From Diplodia intermedia (taxonomy: Eukaryota > Ascomycota > Dothideomycetes > Botryosphaeriales > Botryosphaeriaceae), in the NCBI GenBank assembly GCA_021495925.1, contig JAKEKT010000052.1, forward strand, positions 186,001-250,000: a stretch of 64,000 nt of DNA, given 5' to 3'. Below are positions 55,532 to 64,000 of the stretch, one piece after another; the stretch's first letter is position 1; each line of letters starts with the position of its first letter. Below the pieces are notes generated by a model. The model did not search any database. It saw nothing but the letters and a program-made list of their open reading frames with translations, and was not told where the DNA came from. Position numbers and translations under genes: made by a program.

Positions 55532-56994
55532 CTACACCACCCCGGCAAACCTCCTCGCAACCCACGCCCCGCCATTCTCCAAGTACTCCTCGCGCGTAAC
55601 CGCCACCCCCCTCAGCCCCTCGCCGCGGTCCCCGGCCAACCGCACACCGCCCCTCCAGGCCGCGCCCAGCGGATCCCTCGCCCTCTCGACCCTGACGACA
55701 AACCTTGCCGGGACCACCATCCTCAACTCATCCCTCAACCTCTCCACGAAGCCCGGGAGCAAGCTGTTCCCGCCCACGACGACGACGTTCGCCAGCAGCC
55801 CCGGCCACAGCCCCTCGGGCAGCTGGCGCAGCGACTGCATGATAGCCTCAGGGAGACCGGGTTCGGGCAGCGCGATGTCTTGGGGGTGGAAGAGCAGTTC
55901 GGGGACGGCGAAGCGCTCGTTGCCCAGGGGGAGCAGGTCTTCTGTTGTTTTGTTTGCCGCCGTCGCGGTGCCGGACGACGGCGCGGCGGTGCCGAGGCCG
56001 CTTTGGAGCCCGAGCCGTTTCGCCTTTGCGGCGGCCGAGGGGTCGTGGGGGCGGGCGAAGCCGCGTTGGCGGTCGGCGTAGTCGGGCAGGACGTAGTCGA
56101 CGACGATGGAGGGGTCGGCGTCGGTGTCGTTGGCTTTGTTCTTCTTCTTGTTGTTGTTGTTCCCTTTCCACGTCCGCTCGAGGTCGCGGCTGAAGTCGGA
56201 CGAGATGAAGCAGACGTCCTCTTTGATCTCGTTGACCAGGTGCGTCTCGTCCATGAAGTTGTAGGCGCGCAGCGAGATGAGCTCTTTCAGGTGGTTGGTG
56301 AGGAACTTGCCGCCGATGGTCAGGCGGCGGATGGCCGAGTGGAAGGGCCGGCCGTGGTGCAGCGGCGTGATGGTCGTGTGCGAGTAGCCGGTGTCGATGA
56401 CGAGGAGCGACTCGGCGGGCCCGGAGGGGGGTGGAGCGGGGGAGGTTGCGCTCGGATCGGAGAAGAGGGAGGGGATGTCGTTGTAGGCGTTTAGGACGGG
56501 GCCAAGGCAGCGGTAGTACGAGGCGAATTCGAATTCTTCGAAGACCATCTGGTCGCAGTTGGTCTGCAGCGCTTGCGGGGAATTGGGGGCCTCGGTCAGG
56601 ACGAGGGTCGTGTCGTGCGGATCGCACTGTGGGCGCAAGCGAGGTCAATGTCGGCCGCGGAGGTCTGAGGTGTGTCGCGTACCTTCAGGGCGGCGTCGTT
56701 CCCCAGGAACTCATGGTCCCATATGGCCTTTTCTCCCTCCCAGTTCACGATGAAGCCCTTCTCGACGGGCCTCCGAAAGGCCATCTCGCCAAAGTCCCTG
56801 CATTGGTCCAGCTGCGAGCCGATCCAAATGCGCCTGTCCCTTGCGCGAGCTATGCAGTTTGGGCTGATGCGGTAGGATGGCTCGGTGGAGCTGTCTGGCG
56901 GCGCAAAGCCAGCCTTGATGCTGTAGGCGCCATTGTCGACAACGAGGGTGTTTGAGGGGAGCGACGGCTTGGCCTGCTTTGCGGCTCGGGGCAT
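55532..56994 (-). CDS. ARP6: actin-related protein Arp6
   Basis: Arp6 is a nuclear actin-related subunit of the SWR1 chromatin remodeller that deposits histone H2A.Z. Two exons, 56994-56683 and 56626-55532, separated by a 56-nt intron, encode 468 aa. Actin-fold landmarks: LVVDNGAYSIKAGF (phosphate loop 1, about 17-30), RDRRIWIGSQLDQC, RPVEKGFIVNWEGEKAIWDHEFLG, TLVLTEAP, LLVIDTGYSHTTITPLHHGRP (phosphate loop 2), the Arp6-typical IRRLTIGGKFLTNHLKELIS and NVVVVGGNSLLPGF near the C-terminus. An insert of Asn/Lys repeats (about residue 280) and a Gly/Ser/Thr-rich insert are low complexity. The frame is open upstream, but the ATG at 56994 starts a basic N-terminus followed directly by the actin fold, as in relatives. 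Confidence 0.92.
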
Positions 56995-58669
56995 GGCGGG
57001 GATGGAAGCGGGGGAGTGGTGAGCAGCGGCGGAGGTGTCAGTTTTCGCGTCGCAGCGCGTCGCCGGTGACGTCGATCGCTTGCTCGGATCTTCGTCGGGT
57101 GAGTTGATCCCCGCCGCTCCACCTTTTCCGTGACGCTGCACTCCACTCGACGACGCCCTCTCGAGCATGCTGACATCTGCGCATTCGGGACACTCTGTCG
57201 ACGACGAATGTCTCCGGCGCCGGGCACTTTCGCAAGCCTCAGAAGCAACAACGTATGTACTTACGTCAGCCGAAGGAACGCCTGCAGCGCGCATACCAAT
57301 ATACCAACTACTGCTGATAAGGCGTCTTCGTCCTTTGCTGCAGGATGCCATGTCGGCAATTCCTGCTTCAAGCCGCCCCCCGGCTTTAGATTCTGACCAT
57401 GCGCCGGTGCATTGCGAACAGTGAGGCATTATCGTCCTCCCCGCAAACAGGATTTGCCCACACTGTGAGGCTCTGCCGCCTCCTTGAGTAAGCCGAGTTG
57501 GGCACCCTTTTATATGGGAGGCTATGCTGTGGCTCAGCCACTGCCGTGTCACTGCTGTAACCTCCATGGACGTGGGCGCCGCCATGTCTCGGGAGAGCAG
57601 CGCCGTTGTTACGCCCTTTAAATTCCCAGTCTGCATTCACACAATCGTCCGAGCCGTGCTCAGCTGGCACGGACAACTCACAACGCCTTCCTAATCGATG
57701 GAAGAGGTGTATCCTGGGGGCCTGGAGCAAGGGCCAATCGCGGGCTTGCCGGGCGCAGTTGTTGCACAACCTTATTTCCACTGCCACACCCTCTTCAGCT
57801 TGCTTCGTCTTGACCAGCCGTGGCTTCGTCCACGAGCTCCTCCAGATGTCTTAGCAAAGCCGGGACCATGATGCGCAGCTTCGTCACCCGACCAATGGGA
57901 GCAACTCAAGTCAGCTGGTGGACGCAGTCGAGGTAAGCAACGACAAGACGGAAGATGAAACAGCCGCGACGGAGCATGATCGTCACGGGTTGCCTGGTGC
58001 GGCGACGGGATGTCCGTCGATGGCAAATGGACCCGCCCTGAGCGCTGGGGCCAATCGGCCTGGCCGACGATTGCGAGCGCTAACCGCTCCGATCTGCCTT
58101 CCAGAACCTCCGCCACGACCTAATGTATGCGCCGAATGCCTCCTTTCTGCACCCACCGCACTCGCACATGGCTGGCAGCTGCCGTCCTTGCCGTCGACGC
58201 CGCACGCCGTCCGGACGCCAGCCCGTGTGGACATGTTCCCGGAAGAGCAAGGTCAAGGTAGACCTCCGTGCTTCGGCCCAGCTGACACGCGGCCGAGAAC
58301 AGCCTTATGGCCGCCATGGCTTGATCGTGCCCATCAGCAGCGCATCCCCCTCCGTCTAAGCTTCTCTTTCTGTGGGGGACCGCCAGCCCATCAATTCTTA
58401 ACCTCTCATCCGTCCTGGCATACCTCAGCGGCGGTCAGTCAGCCTTCTCTCCGCGCTTTTGTCCGAATGCATACGGAATAGGAATACGGCCTTCTATCCA
58501 ACACTCTCCGCCTGAAATTGACGGGCTTCGGCCTCACCGTTAGCCCCGCTCCCTTACCTGTGTGCAAGAGCCTCATCTCCCCCCGGAGCGGTAACGCCGA
58601 GTCGTATTTACAATAAAAGCATCGCCATATCCTCTCGTTCCCTCGCAAGTCAAGCAAACTCCCAACATC
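56995..58669. other. divergent upstream region, no supportable gene
   Basis: Separates ARP6 (-) from the P450 (+). The frames here, including a 187-codon one at 57918-58481, lack domains and are Pro/Ser/Ala-rich. The P450 promoter should lie in the last few hundred bases. Confidence 0.5.
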
Positions 58670-60423
58670 ATGTTGCTCTCAATCCTCCTCTCCCCAGTCT
58701 TTCTATTCGCCTCCATCTCCGCCATCTTCTTCTACGCCTACCACACTATCTCCCTTTCCCTCGCCCGCCGCCGCTTCGCCCGCGACCATGGCTGCGAGCC
58801 CGCCGCAGCCCTCAAGATGCGCGACCCCATCCTCGGCCTCGACGTCCTCCTCGCCAGCATCCGCGCTGGCAAAGAGCACCGCCTCCTCGACATGCTGACC
58901 GCGCGCTTTGCCGAAACCAACAGCGACACCTTTACCTCCAAGCGCTTGGGCGCGCCTGCCCTCATGACCATGGCCCCCGCCAACGTGAAAGCCATCCTCT
59001 CCACCCGCTTCGACGACTTCGCCATCGCGCCCTTCCGCCAGCCCGCCCTACACGGCTTCCTGGGCGACGGCATCTTCACCACCGACGGCAGCCACTGGGC
59101 CGCCTCGCGCGCCATGATCCGGCCCAACTTCGTCCGCGACCAGGTCGCCGACCTGGACGCATTCGAGTCGCACGTCGAAGACCTGCTCGCCGCGATCCCC
59201 AAGTCAACCTCACCCACCCAGCCGTTCTTCGACCTCCAAGAGCTCTTCTTCAAGTTCACCATCGACTCGGCCACCGAGTTCCTCTTCGGCAAGAGCGTCC
59301 GCAGCCTGCGCCCCGGCAGCAGCGGCGGCGACGAAGCCCGTTTCGCCGAGGCCTTCGCCGTCGCCCAGGCAGAGGGCCTCGACCTCATCCGCCTCGGCCC
59401 GCTCGCGCGGCTCGTCGGGCCCAACCGCGCGCGCATCAGCACGGGCGAGCGCGCCGTCGACGTCGTGCACGCGTACGTCGACCAGTTCGTCGACGAGGCG
59501 GTGCGGTTCCGGGAGGAGAAGGTGGCGGAGGAGAAGAAGAGAGGGGTCGGAGGAGGAGGAGGAGGAGCAAGCCGAGCGGTGGAGAAGGGCGAGGGGGAGG
59601 AGGAGACCAACAGCAACAAATACGTCTTCCTCCACGAGCTCGCGACGCGCACGACGGACAAGAAGCGGCTGCGCAGCGAGCTCCTCAACGTCCTCCTCGC
59701 CGGCCGCGACACGACCGCCAGCCTGCTCGGCAACCTCTTCTTCGTGCTCGCCCGGCGGCCCGACGTGTGGCGCAAGCTGCGCGCCGAGGTCGCGTCCACC
59801 CTGCCCGGCGGCCGCCGCCCGACGTACGAAGAGCTGCGCAACATGAAGTACCTGAAGTGGTGCCTGAACGAATGTGCGCCTTCCTCCCCTCCCCTCCCCT
59901 CCCTCCCCCCGCTAACCTCCCCCCCCCCCCAACCACAGCCCTCCGCACCCACCCCGTCGTCCCCCTCAACACCCGCATCGCAACCCACGACACGACCCTC
60001 CCCACCGGCGGCGGTCCCTCGGGCACGTCCCCCATCTTCGTCCCCCGCGGCACCATCGCGACGTGGAACCTGTGGGCCATGCACCGCCGCCCCGACGCCT
60101 TCGGCCCCGACGCCGCGGCCTTCCGCCCCGAGCGCTGGGAGACGCTGCGCTGCGCCGCCTGGCAGTACCTCCCGTTCAACGGCGGCCCCCGCGTCTGCGT
60201 CGGCCAGCAGTACGCCCTCACCGAGGCCGGGTATGTGGTTGTGAGGTTGGCGCAGGTTTTTGGGGGGATTGTGCCGAGGGATCGCGGCGAGGCGTGGAGG
60301 GAGGGGTTGGCGTTGACGCTTTGTGTGGGGGGTGGGTGTTGGGTTAGGCTGGAGAGGGGGGAGGGGGAGGGGGAGGGGGGGGGGCGGAGGCGGGGGTGGG
60401 GGTGTAGAGGTGTAGAGGTGTAG
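58670..60423 (+). CDS. CYP52-type cytochrome P450
   Basis: ER-bound haem monooxygenase of the CYP52 group, whose members omega-hydroxylate alkanes and fatty acids. Exons 58670-59873 and 59939-60423 (65-nt intron with CTAAC branch and a 12-C tract) give 562 aa. Visible: N-terminal membrane anchor (about 1-28), GDGIFTTDGSHWAASRAMIRPNF (C helix, about 131-153), DSATEFLFGKSV, I-helix AGRDTTAS (about 344-351), the ExxR as ESLR (about 401-404) created at the splice junction, FRPERWE, and the haem loop FNGGPRVCVGQQYALTEAG (Cys about 488). Oddities: a poly-Gly/Glu-rich insert (about 290-315) between conserved helices, and a ~25-residue Gly/Glu/Arg-rich C-terminal extension encoded by a G-rich repeat beyond where relatives stop. 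Its substrate is inferred from family only. Confidence 0.92.
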
Positions 60424-61523
60424 AGGTGTTTGGGGGCTTGGGGGCTTGGTTTGGGTTTGGTATGGTGCCTCCCTCCTCCTCTCCTTTGGGTAAAACGGGA
60501 TGGGATGGGGGTTGAGATGCTGGCTGGGGCAGGTAAAAGAGACGACGACGCGCGCGCGCGTGGCTCCCCGTCGTGGCTGCTGGTCGTCGTCGTTGGCGGC
60601 TGCTGATATACACCTTTTGTCGCTTCTTCGCTTTTTTGGCTTACATAGAAGTTCCTCGGCGTGCTGCTGGGATGGATGGGATGGGTCGGGATAATGTGCA
60701 GGCACGGAAGCGCGCGCTCACGTTGCGCATATTTGGTATAATCTGGTGGGCGGCCATCTTCTTGGGGGTTTTCCCTTTTCCTTATTCTTATTATAGAGAC
60801 GCGCCTCATGACCATATATGAAACAAGCAAGACGAACGAACCCAAGTTAATAAACGATGATACATTGGCATACGCTCTCGCGCAAATGGATTTCCTGATA
60901 GACGCATAGCGGCGCTAATCAGACGCTCCATAGTATGCGACGGAATATTGGGCATACCCGCATCTGCCTCATGCTCAAATGGGTAGGCGAAGATGACACC
61001 CGGACGCAAATGTACTTACTCAAGGCGTGCACCTGTGTCCGGATCTTGTCTTCAACTACCGTGTAGGAAGAGTATATCGATCTCAGCGAGCGCAAAGTTT
61101 CTGTCACCTACCGTGCATGGAGGAGAAGCCGTTGAGCAAAATGAAAACTTGGGATTCGAGAGTTGATGCTATTCCAGCTAATTTTTCCCCTCAGCATCGC
61201 TTTGGCTGAACTTGTAAAAGCCACAAATTTCTTTTTCGCCACCTTTTGCAAACCCATGCAAGTGCTGCAAAAAAAGGTCGGGCTGTGAGACCGCGACACG
61301 GTGCTAAAGTAGACAGAACATCCGAAAGTGATTCCTTCCCCATGACGCCTTCACGCCTGTGCTATCGCTCCACCGACTCAATTGAAGAAAATTGCAAATG
61401 AAGTTCAAACAGCAACAATGTCATGACCCTTTACCTGAACCTGGAAGAAGTTATGCAGCCAATTTTTGACTGCGATGTCGAACATGCCCGTTGGACCGCG
61501 CATTAGGTAGCTGTGTCGGAAGT
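60424..61523. other. convergent 3' ends, no supportable gene
   Basis: Begins with the G-rich tract and GTGTAGAG repeats at the P450 stop, then ordinary sequence. The PARP 3' untranslated region lies at the far end. A GTGAGG after the PARP stop resembles a donor but is not needed for a complete protein. Confidence 0.5.
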
Positions 61524-63628
61524 TCACATCCTCACCTGGAAGAGGTATCGGAGTCGAATTTGAGCCACATCGTAACAGATGAACTCGTTGTACTGCAGGT
61601 AAGCACCCGGAACGTTGGTGTTTCCAGGTTGTATGCTTACATCCGGCATCTTGACACCGGCCAGAGAGGGGTGGACGCCGCCAGCGTCCTTCCAGCCTAG
61701 CGGTGCAGTCATTCCCTTGCCCCAAGTTGACCACATTCCCTTGGACTTGGCATTATCTCCCGCGTTGTAGTCGGAGTCGGTCAGCTCGTTCAAGGGATTG
61801 CCAAGCTCGGCCTCGCAGAGCAAAAGCAGAGCCGTGCCACCAGAAATGTACGAACAGCAGTAGTTGGCAGACTTGGATGACATGTCGGCGAGGTAGATTC
61901 CCTTGCCAAACATGTAGCCGCTCACGGGAGCTTCGGGAGGTGCAATGCGTAGGCCTTGGCTGAGAATTCCACCGAAGTTGGTAGCACGGGAGCCGTGCCA
62001 CAGAAGACGTCGGTCGCGGATCGGACCAGCATACGGACTCTTGCCGAAACGGTCGTTTTCGCCTTGACGCTCGATGCGAAAGATGGAGTCGACCGTGTAG
62101 TTGACTCCGTGCGTGTGTCCACGAGTGTTTGTCAGGTACGCTGCAAGCTCCTGGAACTCGGTGCTCTTCTTGTCGAGGGGGGTCATTTCCTGCATGCCCA
62201 GACCTCTGTATTGCTTGTCTAGAGTGTGCAAGACTTCGCCGTTTGCCGATTCGTCCTTCATGATATTGGCTGCATCCTTCATGTCGGCCAAGTTCTCCAG
62301 CAGCTCGATCTCACGCTTGAGGACATCCTGGGTGTGTATGATGGGCGGGCGGTTACGACCGAAGTCGTGTGGGATGAGTGAGTAGAAGAGATTGGAGGCG
62401 TCCTCGATATCCGATGCACTAGAAGCCGGCGAGGTGCCATCGATCATATCCGAGAGGTCCTTGAGGGTCTGGAAGCCCTTCATGATCGTGGCCTTGCTGA
62501 GCTTTCCCAGGGGGAGTTTCTTCGAGTCGTAATTGAGCTCACTCATGGCGGCGGCGAAGTATTGCGTGTTGAAGATGAGCTGCATCAATTTCTGGATAGG
62601 GGGTGCAAGAGAGCAGACAGGGCCGTTGCCGTCCTTTTCGGTCTTCACGCCGTCGACTTCTTCATCTTCGTCATCGTCTGATTCGTAGCTGCGCTCGATG
62701 AAGACATACTTCTTGCTCTTAGGAGGGGCTGTACGGTCATCCCAGTGCAAGCCGGACTTGTCTTTGAACTTCGCCTGGAACTGACGCTTCGCATCATCGA
62801 GCGATCCGTTGCCAAGGGCCTTCGACTGCCCACGCTCGCCAACTCGGCCCCATCGGGTCCAGGCCATACAGTGTCCAGAGGCATTGCCCAGGACCTAGAA
62901 CGAGTTAGTATCATGTGATACTCAGGAGATGGCTCAATCGCAGAAATTGAGCAACCAAAGGAACTTGGCAAAGTACGTACCTGCAGCCTGTAGAACTTGT
63001 TGTTGTTGTTTCCGGAATTCGTTTGGTTCAGCGAAGCATCCCAAATGACTCCATCAGGATCAACGTGAACGCCGTAGCCAACGAGGTGGCATTCTTCATC
63101 CAGCGGGATCGCGATATCTCTCGATTTGGCAATCTGGCCCTGGCCGAATTCCTTCTCGTATCCTTTCTTCTTCTTGAAGTCGGGCTGATCACCGGAGTTT
63201 GAAGCAGCATCCGGGGACGCCTGGCGCTTCTTGGAGTCTTTGGCCTTTGGGGCGGCAGCTCCCTGAGATGCAGAGGAAGCTGAGGTGGGATTGGCATTCG
63301 GAGCCGCATTGCCGAAGGTGTACTGTGTCTCGTCTGCTTTCGCGTTGCATTGCTCAGAGTCCAGCAACCAATCCAGGCTCACAAGGAAGATGTCGCGGTA
63401 CTGGGCGTCCCTGACCTTGGCTGAGGTCTTGTCCACGTCAGCCTGGGTGGTGACGAGATGGGTAGCGTCCTTGGTAACGGATTTGGCAGTGTCGGCTCCC
63501 AAGTTAGCGGCAACGTCGAGCAGAGAAGACTGCGAATGGCCTGGAAAGGTGCCGCTGAAGACGACACAGCAACCATCCAGCGGAGGCGCAGCAGGCACGG
63601 CGGCTTTCTTTCCTCGCTTCGGCGGCAT
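61524..63628 (-). CDS. poly(ADP-ribose) polymerase, BRCT-WGR-PARP
   Basis: Nuclear ADP-ribosyltransferase acting in the DNA-damage response, present in most filamentous fungi and absent from budding yeast. Exons 63628-62981 and 62894-61524 (intron 62895-62980) give 672 aa. Order: basic N-terminus; BRCT domain (about 17-100, with CCVVFSGTFPGHS and LVSLDWLLDSE); Ala/Ser linker with basic KKKKGYEKEF; WGR domain spanning the splice, with HCMAWTRWGRVGERGQ; helical regulatory domain (LMQLIFNTQ, LPLGKLSKATIMKGF); catalytic domain with LLWHGSRATNFGGIL (His about 516), GYMFGKGIYLADMSSKSANYC (Tyr about 550) and YNEFICYD (Glu about 653). The His-Tyr-Glu triad of true polymerases is complete. No zinc fingers. 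The end IRLRYLFQVRM-stop fits the family. Start: first ATG, before the BRCT. Confidence 0.95.
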
Positions 63629-64000
63629 GGTGGTGATAACGGAGATGGAGATTGCTGAAGAGGCGAAGGAGTGGGCGTAGATATATCAGTGGTTGCGGAG
63701 GAGAACCGTGCGCAGAGGCGTCTCTAAGCGGCAGGCAGCCACGGGCGCCCTGGGTGTCTCTGCAAAGACGCTTCTTCCACGACCACCAAGTCTCTGCTGC
63801 ATTGCATGAGCTCAGAAACGGACATCGAGCCTAGTGCAGGCCATTGACTTACCTCGGGCTCACGATGGTCGCTTCTCGTCGCAGATGTCGCGGTTGCAGC
63901 TGTGTCGCGGTGGTGGTTGGGTAGGTCCTGCGCGGGCGGCGAGTAATATTAATGGGGCGCGTCTGCCAAGCCGCTACCGAAGACGGCGCGCCAACCACGC
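63629..64000. other. PARP upstream region
   Basis: Presumed PARP promoter. Nothing else is recognised before the window ends. Confidence 0.5.

Noticed and set aside
58738..60705. 655-codon minus-strand frame across the P450
   Set aside because: Antisense of a P450 whose motifs and splice junction are intact.
61440..61523. possible extra 3' exon of PARP after a GTGAGG donor
   Set aside because: The frame already ends in the family-typical LRYLFQVRM-stop; an added exon is not needed.
1..64000. CRISPR array, biosynthetic gene cluster or provirus
   Set aside because: No spaced direct repeats were seen. The oxidoreductase, P450 and FAS genes are far apart and FAS is the housekeeping full-length pair. 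The only mobile element is the copia retrotransposon.

Overview
The window is nuclear DNA from a filamentous ascomycete (Pezizomycotina; Dothideomycetes is a guess from gene style only). The evidence is short introns of 53 to 191 nt with GTRNGT donors and CTRAY-type branch sites, strongly C-ending codons, a split fungal type I fatty acid synthase (alpha and beta subunits), PTH11-type and CYP52 genes, a GH131 glucanase, and a retrotransposon destroyed by repeat-induced point mutation (RIP).

Layout. 1-8.4 kb: no confident gene; two weak small ORFs (3344-3688 +, 6084-6413 -) in simple-sequence-rich DNA. 8.4-10.1 kb: a BRL1/BRR6-type nuclear-envelope protein (-). 10.6-23.7 kb: the complete fatty acid synthase pair, FAS1/beta (-) and FAS2/alpha (+), divergent from a shared 1.15 kb promoter. 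25.6-27.4 kb: a PTH11-like seven-helix membrane protein (+). 28.7-29.9 kb: a mitochondrial ribosomal protein, probably mL50 (+). 30.4-31.5 kb: a secreted GH131 glucanase (-). 32.1-37.8 kb: one Ty1/copia LTR element, structurally complete (197-bp LTRs, 5-bp target duplication, remnants of zinc knuckle, integrase, reverse transcriptase and RNase H in one frame) but saturated with RIP. 39.9-40.1 kb: a 49-codon cysteine-containing ORF behind a TATA box. 40.8-42.0 kb: an old yellow enzyme (-). 43.1-43.6 kb: a possible mitochondrial-carrier relic. 44.6-45.4 kb: a small secreted protein gene with ambiguous splicing (-). 47.5-49.5 kb: a PA-TM-RING ubiquitin ligase (+). 49.5-55.5 kb: no gene recognised. 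55.5-57.0 kb: actin-related protein ARP6 (-). 58.7-60.4 kb: a CYP52-type cytochrome P450 (+). 61.5-63.6 kb: a BRCT-WGR-PARP poly(ADP-ribose) polymerase (-).

Function. FAS1 and FAS2 form one enzyme and are placed to be co-regulated. CYP52 enzymes usually omega-hydroxylate fatty acids or alkanes, so it is thematically related to FAS but 35 kb away. ARP6 and PARP are chromatin and DNA-damage factors. The rest look like independent housekeeping or secretory genes; I see no biosynthetic cluster, CRISPR array, tRNA or rRNA gene. The most informative region is the RIP-degraded element. Its mutation tract stops inside both LTRs, leaving both outer LTR halves untouched, about 550 bp from the intact GH131 gene. 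I did not find a convincingly new biological system. The best candidates for undescribed genes are the 49-aa cysteine protein and the small secreted protein.
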